Assembly: GCF_900103665.1 (NCBI RefSeq)
Contig: NZ_FNGY01000013.1
Coordinates: 184,944 to 248,943, forward strand
Direction: 5' to 3'
Origin: Pedobacter steynii
GTDB taxonomy: Bacteria > Bacteroidota > Bacteroidia > Sphingobacteriales > Sphingobacteriaceae
Length of the DNA: 64,000 nt
A program made the translations under genes and the position numbers. How positions within the stretch are numbered: position 1 is the first letter of the stretch; every line of letters starts with the position of its first letter. This document shows, one piece after another, positions 1-7,858 of this stretch. Below the pieces are notes generated by a model. It made no database searches and was not told where the DNA came from. It saw only the letters and a program-made list of their open reading frames with translations.

Positions 1-19
1 CTTTCTTATTTTGTTCCAT
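1..19 (-). CDS. Possible start of a gene downstream of arsR (partial, cut by window edge)
   Basis: An ATG at 19-17 on the minus strand opens a frame reading MEQNKK before the window ends. It overlaps the last codons of the ArsR gene in another frame, the layout expected of translational coupling. In many Bacteroidota such ArsR genes are followed by an SRPBCC/AHSA1-domain gene, so that is the likely product, but only six codons are visible and the identity is inference from gene order. Confidence 0.35.
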
Positions 20-341
20 GGTCTTTGGTTTTTATTTCATTTAAATAGTTATCTAGTTTTTCAAACTTGTTGATCCATTGTTTTTTCGATTGTTCCAGCC
101 AGTCGGATACTTCATTTAGCTTTCCAAGCTGGGCTTCACAATAACGTTCCCTTCCTTTTTGAGTGATGACCACCAGGCCACATTCTGTAAGGATCTGGAT
201 GTGTTTGGAAATCGCCTGCCGACTGCTGTTGAAGGTCTCTGCTATGGTGTTCAGGTTCATCGCTTCCTGAGCAATTCTTTCGATAATTTGCCGGCGGGTT
301 GGATCTGCTATGGCCTGGAATACATCTCTTCTTATTTTCAT
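6..341 (-). CDS. ArsR-family winged-helix transcriptional repressor
   Basis: This is a small helix-turn-helix regulator of about 111 residues. It opens with KIRRDVFQAIADPTRRQII, the signature N-terminus of ArsR proteins that accompany SRPBCC/AHSA1 genes, followed by the recognition helix region SSRQAISKHIQIL and a wing ending in KGRERYCEAQ. No metal-binding CxC motif is visible, so it is probably not a metal sensor. I chose the ATG at 341: a longer frame from 374 would add MRLYLQPYSCI, but those codons are the palindromic operator and the -7 promoter element. The gene likely represses itself and the gene that starts at 19. Family assignment is firm; the ligand or signal is unknown. Confidence 0.88.
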   Translation of the reverse strand: MKIRRDVFQAIADPTRRQIIERIAQEAMNLNTIAETFNSSRQAISKHIQILTECGLVVITQKGRERYCEAQLGKLNEVSDWLEQSKKQWINKFEKLDNYLNEIKTKDHGTK

Positions 342-343
342 TA

Positions 344-390
344 TGCAACTATATGGTTGCAAATATAAGCGCAATCATTTGATTGCGCAA
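344..390 (-). promoter_or_regulatory. arsR promoter with two palindromic operators
   Basis: On the minus strand a TATATTTG element (360-367) matches the Bacteroidota -7 consensus TAnnTTTG, with TTG (388-390) 20 bp upstream. TGCAAC-N6-GTTGCA (344-361) is a perfect inverted repeat beginning just upstream of the ATG and covering the expected transcription start. GCGCAATCA-TT-TGATTGCGC (369-388) is a second perfect palindrome filling the spacer between the promoter elements. Bound repressor dimers would block polymerase at both places. That ArsR is the binder is inferred from adjacency and from the resemblance of the first palindrome to operators of this ArsR subgroup. Confidence 0.72.
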
Positions 391-902
391 TAGTGATTGA
401 AAAATAATTTAAAATAAGGTTCTGGTCCTGGCTAACAGGATGAAAAATTAATGCTGATTTGTCTTAACATTCCTGTTGAAATGAGTCTCATATCCTGATG
501 ATATCATTAGGTGCTCAAATGGTTGTCAGAAGACCTTCAATAGGTCCTGTAGATCAATCAGGGATCAATCAACCTCCTATTGAAGGTGAATTGAGGGTCA
601 ATGGAACAGAAGCGCAATTGCAGTTTATCTAATCAGCATACGACAAAAGCTTCTTTTTGATTTTTTTTGCGCTTTTCTACAGGATTGATCAGGGTTGCCT
701 GATGTCCTGAAGTGGCAAAAAAAACACATACAAATATATTTCTTTCAGGAGTGTCAGGTATTCCGTTATTGAGCAGCGGTAAATTATTTGTTATTAATTG
801 TAAGTTTAGAATTGACCGCTTATATTTACGTTTGCATAGTAATTATTAATAAACTTTCAATATAGTTGAGGGTATGATGTAACGAATGCATTTAACAGAC
901 TA
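391..902. other. Stretch without a confident gene; possible gene relic
   Basis: No convincing gene is present. A 44-codon frame at 498-632 (plus strand) encodes a Pro/Gly-rich peptide ending ELRVNGTEAQLQFI and is closed upstream by a stop at 477-479. It could be the C-terminal relic of a lost gene, but I do not recognise it. The rest is AT-rich, with the promoter for the next gene at its end. Confidence 0.4.
827..834 (+). promoter_or_regulatory. Putative -7 promoter element (TACGTTTG)
   Basis: TACGTTTG fits the Bacteroidota TAnnTTTG consensus and lies about 70 bp upstream of the next start codon. A weak GTTTA sits near the expected -33 position. Confidence 0.45.
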
Positions 903-1175
903 ATGAATGTTCTTTATCAGGCAAGGATATTAATGAAAAGATGGTGTATAAAAACGAATACAAAAATTTACGATGTCCAGCAATTGGTGGATGGGGTAGA
1001 TTTATTTAAGGTTGAAGTGAGCGGTTGCTTCTATGAAGTCTATAAATCCAGTTCAGGAGAATGGAGGTTGTTGTACCATTTGCCGAATTGCCGGGAATTA
1101 CCTTTGGAGTCGCTGGGGAATATGATCGATAACGAAATGTTGTCGCTTCATAAGGGCGGAAGCCGGGAGCTTTAA
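903..1175 (+). CDS. Small hypothetical protein (90 aa)
   Basis: I do not recognise this protein. It has no signal peptide or membrane segment. The C-terminal two thirds read like a small beta-rich domain (LFKVEVSGCFYEVYKSSSG, then EWRLLYHLP) followed by a short helix. An alternative start is the ATG at 933, which removes ten residues. A -7-like promoter element lies upstream and the next gene starts 64 bp downstream with its own promoter, so it is probably transcribed alone. It is taken as real because the frame is clean, is preceded by a promoter and has no competing frame of comparable quality. Confidence 0.55.
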   Translation: MNVLYQARILMKRWCIKTNTKIYDVQQLVDGVDLFKVEVSGCFYEVYKSSSGEWRLLYHLPNCRELPLESLGNMIDNEMLSLHKGGSREL

Positions 1176-1220
1176 GTGTGGTATTCGAATTCATTGCAAG
1201 CAAGTTGCAATACTGTTTCC

Positions 1221-1228
1221 TACCTTTG
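1221..1228 (+). promoter_or_regulatory. Putative -7 promoter element (TACCTTTG)
   Basis: TACCTTTG followed by CA matches TAnnTTTG and lies 12 bp before the next ATG, implying a very short leader, common for this promoter class. Confidence 0.55.
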
Positions 1229-1239
1229 CAAAAAAAAGG

Positions 1240-1782
1240 ATGAAAAGTACAGGGATATTTTTAGCGTTGGTTTTCATTGGTTTTTCCGTTTTCGCGCAGG
1301 AAGTGGCAGATTGTGAAAAGATCCTTGATCAGGAACCTTATTTTGTAAAGCATAAATCAGGAGAACAGGATTTGGCTTTAAAGCGGGATATCGAGATCTT
1401 AAAACGCTGTGGGAATTTTGATCCCGTAGATAGCGCTTTTCTGAAAGGACCGATGTTGGGTGTATTGATGTTACAGGAAGTGAGGGCTGGAAAACCAGCT
1501 ACCTACCGGACTATTGTCAACTTCTTTCGTGATTTCAGGAAAACCGCAGAGTATAAGGACTTTTCCTATGGATTGTCTATGTATCGGAAACTCGGCGGGA
1601 AGAAAGTGAGCCTTAAAGATTGGGAGCAGGACAAAGAATTGTTTGTAAGAATGGGCTTTACTGTCAATGATCTGGAGGATTTTAAGACTTTTATCAGTCG
1701 GCCGGAACATTTGTCGCTCAGTTATCTGCAAGCTTTCTCTCAGTATATGAGTGAGATAGAAGCAATGCGCGTCGATAAATAA
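1240..1782 (+). CDS. Exported hypothetical protein (180 aa)
   Basis: The first 19 residues, MKSTGIFLALVFIGFSVFA before QEV, form a clear Sec signal peptide with an AQ cleavage site typical of Bacteroidota, so the protein is periplasmic or surface-located. The mature part is mostly helical and charged, with KRDIEILKRCGNFDPVDSAF and KDWEQDKELFVRMGFTVNDL, and has two cysteines. I do not recognise the family. A -7 element sits immediately upstream. The next gene begins 55 bp later and could be co-transcribed. Confidence 0.7.
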   Translation: MKSTGIFLALVFIGFSVFAQEVADCEKILDQEPYFVKHKSGEQDLALKRDIEILKRCGNFDPVDSAFLKGPMLGVLMLQEVRAGKPATYRTIVNFFRDFRKTAEYKDFSYGLSMYRKLGGKKVSLKDWEQDKELFVRMGFTVNDLEDFKTFISRPEHLSLSYLQAFSQYMSEIEAMRVDK

Positions 1783-1837
1783 AGAAATGTAAAATTTCTT
1801 TTCTTCTTACTAAGAATACTATTAATATTGCGCTGTT

Positions 1838-2182
1838 ATGGATGTGCAGGAATTTGTAGAAATTGATCAGCCGCATTTTAATAAAAATATGGCGAATTGG
1901 GTACGGGCAAATCGCCACATTATGCGTGCGATGTCGGATTATAGTCGGCTTATTGTCATGAATGGTCCCACCTTACGGGTTAATCTGAATTATTTTAACC
2001 CCCAATATCAGTATAAATTTATTGATCATAATTTTGAGCATTACTGCGAAAAATTTATAGACAGGCTCGATGAGCCCATTTCTATTTACCTGCGAACGAA
2101 CGGATTTGCAGGTTATGAGGTGACTTTCATTTTCCTGTTAAACGGGAAAAGCTATGAGAAGTTCATTACCTATAAAGTGTAA
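1838..2182 (+). CDS. Hypothetical protein (114 aa)
   Basis: This is a cytosolic-looking protein with no signal peptide. It has a helical N-terminal half (HFNKNMANWVRANRHIMRAM) and an aromatic, beta-rich C-terminal half. I do not recognise the family. It follows the exported 180-residue protein in the same direction and precedes the radical SAM gene, which has its own promoter. The ATG at 1838 is the only reasonable start; the reading frame is clean. Confidence 0.6.
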   Translation: MDVQEFVEIDQPHFNKNMANWVRANRHIMRAMSDYSRLIVMNGPTLRVNLNYFNPQYQYKFIDHNFEHYCEKFIDRLDEPISIYLRTNGFAGYEVTFIFLLNGKSYEKFITYKV

Positions 2183-2197
2183 CAAAAATAAAAGCCG

Positions 2198-2205
2198 TAC
2201 TTTTG
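2198..2205 (+). promoter_or_regulatory. Putative -7 promoter element (TACTTTTG)
   Basis: TACTTTTG matches TAnnTTTG and lies 17 bp upstream of the TTG start of the radical SAM gene. Confidence 0.55.
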
Positions 2206-2222
2206 TGAAAAATTAGAAGCAA

Positions 2223-3179
2223 TTGGGAACTCTACTGGATTTAGGTATAAAAGGATATAATAATTACGGAACGCACTTGAAAGAGAAGTATAAGGGGCAG
2301 CGTGTATTCAAAGTAATCGTTGATGGTGGCTTCACTTGTCCTAACCGTGATGGCAGCAAAGGCTATGGCGGATGTACTTATTGTAACGTAGATTCATTTA
2401 CACCTGAGCTTTCCCGGAAGTTACCCACCATTCGTGAACAATTGGAGCAAGGGATGGAGAGAGGAAAAGGTTTTTATAAAGCAGATAAATTTATCGTTTA
2501 TTTTCAACCCAATACCAATACCTATGCGCCGGTACATTATTTAAAGATGATGTATGACGAAGCGCTTTCTATCAATACAGAAGATGTGGTAGGTTTTTCA
2601 GTAGGTACCCGTCCGGATTGTATTGATGCAGAAAAAGTGGCCTTGCTGGAAAGTTATACGGATCGTTTTGATGTCGATCTGGAGATGGGGATGGAATCCA
2701 TCTACGACGATACGTTGAATCAGATCAACCGTGGCTGTAGTCATGGTGAATTTGTGGAGGCTGTAAAATTGCTGGACAACTCTAAACTGGATTTGTGTGT
2801 GCATACTATTTTTGGTTTTCCATGGGAAACCGAAGAGATGATGCTGGGCTATATCCATGAGATCAATAGATTTCCCAAGATTAAATTTGTAAAATTCCAC
2901 CACCTTCACATTGTGGAAGGATCGATCATGGGTGTGAAATATAAAAAAGAACCTTTTAAATTGTTCTCTCTTGAAGAATACACCGATTTACTTTGCAAGT
3001 TAATTCCTTTGTTGAGGCCTGATATTGTGATTCAGCGTTTATTCGGGATTTCAGATTGGGACTTATTGATTGCGCCGAACTGGGGATTGAATAAATCCGC
3101 CATTCAGACCTATATCGATAAGGAAATTGAGAAAAGAGGTGTGGTTCAGGGATCTGCTTATGTTCCTGTTGCCGGATAA
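2223..3179 (+). CDS. TIGR01212-family radical SAM protein (YhcC/YtqA-like)
   Basis: This is a radical SAM enzyme of the YhcC type (COG1242), a family of about 300-320 residues; the length here is 318. The cluster cysteines are C39, C51 and C54 in FTCPNRDGSKGYGGCTYCN, a CX11CX2C arrangement characteristic of this family. Further family blocks include YFQPNTNTYAP, SVGTRPDCI and GMESIYDDTLNQINRGC. The B. subtilis relative YtqA (MnmL) is linked to 5-substituted uridine modification of tRNA, so a tRNA-modification role is possible but not shown here. The start is TTG at 2223: an in-frame stop lies at 2214-2216 and no ATG precedes the conserved core. The 3' end overlaps the convergent SRPBCC gene by 22 bp. 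Confidence 0.88.
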   Translation: MGTLLDLGIKGYNNYGTHLKEKYKGQRVFKVIVDGGFTCPNRDGSKGYGGCTYCNVDSFTPELSRKLPTIREQLEQGMERGKGFYKADKFIVYFQPNTNTYAPVHYLKMMYDEALSINTEDVVGFSVGTRPDCIDAEKVALLESYTDRFDVDLEMGMESIYDDTLNQINRGCSHGEFVEAVKLLDNSKLDLCVHTIFGFPWETEEMMLGYIHEINRFPKIKFVKFHHLHIVEGSIMGVKYKKEPFKLFSLEEYTDLLCKLIPLLRPDIVIQRLFGISDWDLLIAPNWGLNKSAIQTYIDKEIEKRGVVQGSAYVPVAG

Positions 3180-3640
3180 TCGCCAAATAATTCTATTACT
3201 TTCTTTCTTCTGTAGTTAAATATATGTTGGAGCTTGTTTGCTACATATATATGATTGGCAATTTTTCCAAAAATTCCCATGGGCAGGCCGTAGGTTAAAA
3301 TGTCGTTCATTTCCACGCCTCCTTCAATGGTTTTAAAATGGTGTTGGTGATGCCAGAACTGATATGGACCGAAGCGCTGCTCATCTATAAAATATTCCTG
3401 TGGTTTTACCTGGGTGATTTCGGTCATCCAGTTGAGCTTGATTCCCGCGATAGGTGATACCTTGTAGGTAATGATCATCCCTGGATACATCTTTTCCAGT
3501 TGTTTCGGGTCTGAGGTGACTTCAAAAGCCATGTCCCCGGGAGTAATCTTAGCCAGATTTAATGGTGATGAGAAGAAATCCCATGCTTCTGTTAAGGGAA
3601 TAGGTAGCTGCTGACTAAAATTTAAATGATAAGGCTTCAT
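3158..3640 (-). CDS. SRPBCC-family (START-like) protein
   Basis: The protein has 160 residues and matches the coenzyme Q-binding/polyketide-cyclase branch of the SRPBCC helix-grip fold. Key blocks are the N-terminal HLNFSQQLPIPLTEAWDFFS, SPLNLAKITP, WMTEITQV, QRFGPYQFWHHQHHF and the C-terminal helix beginning IFGKIANHIYV. Such proteins bind hydrophobic ligands in a deep cavity; several are encoded beside NAD-dependent epimerases, but no such partner is present here. It is convergent with the radical SAM gene and shares 22 bp with it, so both stops lie within the neighbour. The substrate is unknown. Confidence 0.82.
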   Translation of the reverse strand: MKPYHLNFSQQLPIPLTEAWDFFSSPLNLAKITPGDMAFEVTSDPKQLEKMYPGMIITYKVSPIAGIKLNWMTEITQVKPQEYFIDEQRFGPYQFWHHQHHFKTIEGGVEMNDILTYGLPMGIFGKIANHIYVANKLQHIFNYRRKKVIELFGDYPATGT

Positions 3641-3970
3641 GACGTTTATAAAGATACAGTATTTGCTGCTTTTTGATTTTATCTTCCCATTTTTTTGAAT
3701 TTCAGGTGATTTTTGTCTCTTTTTTAGTTTTAAGCCCTGTTTATTTTTAATATTTCATTATGAATGTCTGTTTTGTCTTGTGTTTTGTGATTTTTTCATA
3801 AAATGCATGTGTTTTGTTTTGTGTTTTTCATTTATAATGTTGTTTTATTGGTATTAATATAATGATTTTGTGATTTTGTTGTGTTTTTATTTGATGAAAA
3901 TAGATTTATTTGCTAATTTTATATAAATAATCAACGAGAATCAATTATAAACTAGTGAAATCTAATAATT
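3641..3970. other. Gene-free GT-rich spacer upstream of the ammonium transporter
   Basis: About 330 bases separate the divergent SRPBCC and amt genes. From about 3700 to 3920 the plus strand is strikingly poor in C and built of overlapping TTTTGTG and GTTTTGTTTT motifs. No open frame of interest and no textbook TAnnTTTG element is visible here, though the amt promoter must lie in it. The composition is described as a separate finding. Confidence 0.6.
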
Positions 3971-5353
3971 ATGGCCAAAATTTTATTAAAACAGGTGGGT
4001 CCTTTTGTAGTTTTATCAATAATTGCAATTTTAGCCCTATTTACACCCCTTCTTCCGAACTTTGATGAAGGGAAATACAATGCATCTGACATTGCATTTA
4101 TCCTTGTCGCCACTGCATTTGTATTTTTGATGACTCCAGGGCTTGCTTTTTTCTACGGAGGCATGGTTCATCGCAAAAATGTGATCTCCACCATGATTAA
4201 AAGCGTGGTAGCTGCCGGAGTGATCAGCGTTTTATGGGTAACAGTGAGTTTTAGTCTTGCTTTCGGTGAAAGCATTCACGGACTTATTGGAAATCCATTA
4301 ACTTTCTTGTTCTTTCATGGGGTAAACTCAGGTCCTGCATGGAGTCTGGCGCCAACCATTCCATTAACCTTATTTGCGTTATTTCAATTGATGTTTGCCA
4401 TCATTACGCCGGGTTTGGTTGTTGGTGCTGTTGCGGAACGTATCCGTTTTACTTCCTATATCTTATTTATTGTGTTGTTTGCTTTGCTGGTGTATTCGCC
4501 GTTGGCGCACTGGACCTGGCATCCGGAGGGCATTCTGTTTAAAATGGGAGTGCTTGATTTTGCCGGAGGTACGGTTGTACACATTTCTGCTGGTATGGCT
4601 GCCTTAGCTGGTGCATTGGTGTTGAAAAGAAGAAGAAGTCATCAGGACCATCAGGAAATTCCTCCTGCCAACATTCCTTACGTATTAATCGGTACAGGTT
4701 TATTGTGGTTCGGATGGTTTGGGTTTAATGCAGGTTCTGCATTGGGGGCTAACAGTTTGGCGGTATCCGCTTTTGCAACGACTAATATTGCTGCTGGTGC
4801 TGCGGGTTTATCCTGGATGTTTTTTGATGTTGCCCGTGGTAAGAAACCTTCAGTACTTGGTTTTTGTATCGGTGCAGTAGTAGGTCTTGTAGCAATAACG
4901 CCAGGTGCTGGTTTCGTGAGCATTCCTTCCAGTATATTCATTGGAGCGGCTGCAGCAGTGATTTCTAATCTTGCGGTAGTTTGGAAATCTAAAACCAGTT
5001 TAGATGATACTTTAGATGTGTTCCCTTGTCATGGTGTAGGCGGTATTGTAGGGATGTTGCTTACCGGAGTATTTGCAACTAAAACAGTGAATGCTGCAGG
5101 TGTGGATGGTCTGTTCTATGGCAATCCGGCATTCTTCTTTACGCAGCTAAAAGGGGTATTGATCGTAGTTGCTTTCAGCTTCGTGGTTTCGTTTCTAATC
5201 TTCAAGTTTATCAATGTGATCCAGCCGATTCGTGTAACTTCTGAAGAAGAAGAGGAAGGTCTTGATGCCAGTCAGCATAATGAAAAATATTTCCAGGGTA
5301 CTTTGATCGTTGCTGCTACCGGAATGGAAATAGAGCACGAGCCGACCACTTAA
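3971..5353 (+). CDS. amt: Ammonium transporter (Amt/AmtB family)
   Basis: This inner-membrane channel conducts ammonium/ammonia as a trimer and is expected to have eleven membrane helices. Family signatures are clear: FLMTPGLAFFYGGMVHRKN near residue 55, GAVAERIRFTSY, DFAGGTVVHISAGMAAL with the first pore histidine, LLWFGWFGFNAGSA, and DVFPCHGVGGIVGML with the second pore histidine. The cytosolic tail keeps the EEGLDASQHNEKYF motif used for coupling and P-II contact. No glnK gene lies beside it. The outer-membrane porin gene follows 72 bp downstream in the same direction, so the two may be an operon moving ammonium across both membranes. Confidence 0.96.
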   Translation: MAKILLKQVGPFVVLSIIAILALFTPLLPNFDEGKYNASDIAFILVATAFVFLMTPGLAFFYGGMVHRKNVISTMIKSVVAAGVISVLWVTVSFSLAFGESIHGLIGNPLTFLFFHGVNSGPAWSLAPTIPLTLFALFQLMFAIITPGLVVGAVAERIRFTSYILFIVLFALLVYSPLAHWTWHPEGILFKMGVLDFAGGTVVHISAGMAALAGALVLKRRRSHQDHQEIPPANIPYVLIGTGLLWFGWFGFNAGSALGANSLAVSAFATTNIAAGAAGLSWMFFDVARGKKPSVLGFCIGAVVGLVAITPGAGFVSIPSSIFIGAAAAVISNLAVVWKSKTSLDDTLDVFPCHGVGGIVGMLLTGVFATKTVNAAGVDGLFYGNPAFFFTQLKGVLIVVAFSFVVSFLIFKFINVIQPIRVTSEEEEEGLDASQHNEKYFQGTLIVAATGMEIEHEPTT

Positions 5354-5425
5354 AATGCTGAGAATACCTATGATCACATTTATTTGAATCCAGTCACAAC
5401 CTAAACCAACCAAACTAACAAGATT

Positions 5426-6451
5426 ATGAAATTAAAATCAATATTTACCGCTGCCTCCTTATCTGTTGCCTCTTTCTCTTATGCTCAGGAAGCCGCTCCT
5501 TTGCAGATCTCCGGTTCTGTAGATACATATTATAAATATGACTTTGCCAAAGTGCCTAATATCGGAACCAGTTTTGCGAACGACCAGAATTCCATCTCCC
5601 TTGGGATGATTGATCTGGCTTTAAAGAAAACAACTGGTAAGGCTTCATTTGTGGGAGAACTGTCTTTTGGACCACGGGGACAATATGGATCATTATTAAA
5701 TGGAGACGGTACCGACGGTAATTCTTTTCATATTCAAAATCTGTATGCTTCCTATGCTTTTACAGATAAGTTTACCATGACTGCAGGATATATGGGGACT
5801 TTTATCGGTTACGAAGTGATTGCCCCAACAGGAAATTTCAATTATTCTACTTCTTATCTGTTTACAAACGGGCCTTTTCAGAATGCCGGGATTAAAGGTG
5901 CTTATGCCTTTTCCAATAAGGTGAGCCTGATGGTAGGTTTGTTTAATGATTGGAATGTGTACAAAGATTTGAATGGTGTGTCCCATATCGGTGCGCAGCT
6001 TACGGTAAGCCCTGTAGAAGGCTGGACTGCTTATCTGAATGTATTGTCCGGAAAATCTGCCGGAGCGGTTGGGACTGGAACGGTACTCGACCTGACAACT
6101 TCCTATCAGGTAACCGAAAAGGTGAAACTGGGCTTAAATGCTGCGGATTACTCCGTTACTAATGATGGTGGCGGTTATAGTGGAGCGGCGCTTTATGTTC
6201 AGAACGCCTTTACTTCTGCTTTCTCATTGGGACTGAGAGGTGAGTATTTTAATTGGAAAGGTGTGGCAGAAGAATCTGATGAACATGTAGCTGCGGTAAC
6301 CCTTTCCGGAAATGTGAAAGCCGGTGGCCTGACTTTCATTCCGGAGGTGAGGTTTGACAATGGTTCTTCCTCGGATATGTTTAAGAAAAAGAACCTTAAC
6401 CCTTCAAAAAATGCATCTCAGTTTGCATTGGCTGTTGTATATGCTTTTTAG
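5426..6451 (+). CDS. Outer-membrane beta-barrel porin (BBP2/OmpL-like)
   Basis: The protein starts with a signal peptide cleaved after SFSYA, before QEAAP. The mature ~320 residues consist of alternating amphipathic strands and end with the aromatic strand ASQFALAVVYAF, a typical outer-membrane insertion signal. The opening QISGSVDTYYKYDF and the block of SFVGELSFGPRG resemble the putative beta-barrel porin-2 family. It lies 72 bp behind the ammonium transporter, so it may supply ammonium or another small solute to the periplasm; that role is inference. A large inverted repeat follows its stop codon. Confidence 0.82.
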   Translation: MKLKSIFTAASLSVASFSYAQEAAPLQISGSVDTYYKYDFAKVPNIGTSFANDQNSISLGMIDLALKKTTGKASFVGELSFGPRGQYGSLLNGDGTDGNSFHIQNLYASYAFTDKFTMTAGYMGTFIGYEVIAPTGNFNYSTSYLFTNGPFQNAGIKGAYAFSNKVSLMVGLFNDWNVYKDLNGVSHIGAQLTVSPVEGWTAYLNVLSGKSAGAVGTGTVLDLTTSYQVTEKVKLGLNAADYSVTNDGGGYSGAALYVQNAFTSAFSLGLRGEYFNWKGVAEESDEHVAAVTLSGNVKAGGLTFIPEVRFDNGSSSDMFKKKNLNPSKNASQFALAVVYAF

Positions 6452-6470
6452 TCTCTGTTAATTCATAAAG

Positions 6471-6520
6471 AAGGAGCTGTCTGAAGGTGTATTTTGATAC
6501 CCCGTCAGGCAGCTTTCCTT
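6471..6520 (+). terminator. Large hairpin after the porin gene
   Basis: AAGGAGCTGTCTGA (6471-6484) pairs with TCAGGCAGCTTTCCTT (6505-6520), with one G-U pair and small bulges. There is no clean T run after it, so it may be a weak terminator or an mRNA-stabilising structure. Confidence 0.45.
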
Positions 6521-6536
6521 CATTAAAGATGTTGTT

Positions 6537-7121
6537 ATGAAAAGAGGATTGTTTGTCGCTTTATTGTTGTGTGCTGTTGCCGGATTTGCACAGGATGCGG
6601 AATTGCCTTTTGATGAAAGAGGAAAGTTTATTTATTATGAAGTGGTAGCACAGAAAGATGTTCCTGCTGCAATGCTGATGGAGCGTGCTACAAAATTTTT
6701 CAGTAGCTCAAAGGAATTGAAGTTGAAAACAGTTCCTCAGGATACGCTTTGGATGGCCAGAGGGAAGGTGGTGATCAATAAAACAGCCTTTGTGCTTAGT
6801 CGCCCTTCAGGAGAAGTAGGCTACCATTTGTATCTGGATTTTAAAGAGGGTAAGTATCGCTTTTGGCTGACTGATTTTAGCTTTATTTCGTATCAAAGAG
6901 ATCGTTATGGTAATTTTGTCCCGGAAACAACCGTGGGGATTCCCCTGGAAAATAAGCCGGGGAAATTAAATGCCGGGGAATGGACTGCCTATTCAAAAGC
7001 GACAGCCAGGGAGGCAAGGCTTTTTGCAGCACGTTTTAAGAAAGGGATGTCGGAGCAGGCAATAAATCCCCCTACAGCTAAAGCTGTTCCTTCTGTCGAT
7101 ACAAAAAATCAAAAATGGTAG
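6537..7121 (+). CDS. Exported DUF4468-domain protein
   Basis: A signal peptide (MKRGLFVALLLCAVAGFA before QDAELP) leads into a DUF4468-type, TBP-like-fold domain: GKFIYYEVVAQKDVPA, RATKFFSS, LWMARGKVVI, GYHLYLDFKEGKYRFWLTDF. This family is common in Bacteroidota as small envelope proteins of unknown function. The C-terminal region after residue 170 looks disordered (NPPTAKAVPSVDTK). The stop at 7119-7121 abuts the stop of the convergent YkuK-like gene with no space for a terminator. Confidence 0.82.
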   Translation: MKRGLFVALLLCAVAGFAQDAELPFDERGKFIYYEVVAQKDVPAAMLMERATKFFSSSKELKLKTVPQDTLWMARGKVVINKTAFVLSRPSGEVGYHLYLDFKEGKYRFWLTDFSFISYQRDRYGNFVPETTVGIPLENKPGKLNAGEWTAYSKATAREARLFAARFKKGMSEQAINPPTAKAVPSVDTKNQKW

Positions 7122-7595
7122 TTAATGTACCATTTTATCTGCGCAGGTAGAACTGGCAAAAGCTTCAGGTTTTGCTTTAAAGATAAAGCCCATGCTTAAG
7201 ATATAACCCATTGCCTCGTTTAAAGCTTTGTTAGATTTAAACATCGGATTGGTGTTAATGTCGGCATGTACTTCCAGGTCTACATCGTACAGATCCAGCA
7301 AATCGCAAACAGAATAGGCGGTCTCAATGGATTTCTGTACTTCTACCAGCATTCTTTCCTTAATGCTCATCTTCTGAAGGGTTTTTTCCTGATGAATGTA
7401 CATGAAGCCGCCGTGGTGCTCTCTTAATAAAACGATAACGGTGGCAAAATCAGTTACAGGACCTTTTACCTGTGAGTCTGTACCGATACAGACCTTGAGG
7501 TGGAACCCTTTTTCAGTTTCCCTGATGATGGCTTGTTCTACTTCTTCTAAAATTGACGAGTGGATCACCTCGCCGCTAAATTTCTTCCAGTTCAT
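7122..7595 (-). CDS. YkuK-family ribonuclease H-like protein (DUF458)
   Basis: The 157-residue protein matches the DUF458/YkuK family, a ribonuclease H-like fold. It carries KVCIGTDSQ with the first acidic residue, DFATVIVLLREHHGGFMYIH, a central helix with ERMLVEVQKSIETAY, and DVDLEVHADINTNP with further acidic residues, ending in a KPEAFASSTCADK block. Nuclease activity has not been shown for the family to my knowledge. It is convergent with the DUF4468 gene and directly abuts it. The function remains open; family assignment is good. Confidence 0.82.
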   Translation of the reverse strand: MNWKKFSGEVIHSSILEEVEQAIIRETEKGFHLKVCIGTDSQVKGPVTDFATVIVLLREHHGGFMYIHQEKTLQKMSIKERMLVEVQKSIETAYSVCDLLDLYDVDLEVHADINTNPMFKSNKALNEAMGYILSMGFIFKAKPEAFASSTCADKMVH

Positions 7596-7858
7596 ACGTT
7601 ATTGGTGTTATGGTGAACAACCCGTATTCAGGTTTCCTAAAAATAAGTTGATTAAATTAAAAAGCGGTTAATTATTTATTGTTTAATTGCTAACAAATCC
7701 TTAATTTTCAACAGATTGCGTGTCTGTAGTCCTGAGTTTACACAAAAAGACCTTTTTTGAGTGCTAAACCTTTTTCTGATTTTGTTTGTTATACTAATTC
7801 TTTTCGGATTTCCGTTCAATAATATAAGGATCAGTTTGTTAACCTAAATATAAGCATT

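Noticed and set aside
342..374. Longer start of the ArsR protein at 374
   Set aside because: The extra codons coincide with the -7 promoter element and the palindromic operator, so they cannot be part of the transcript's coding region.
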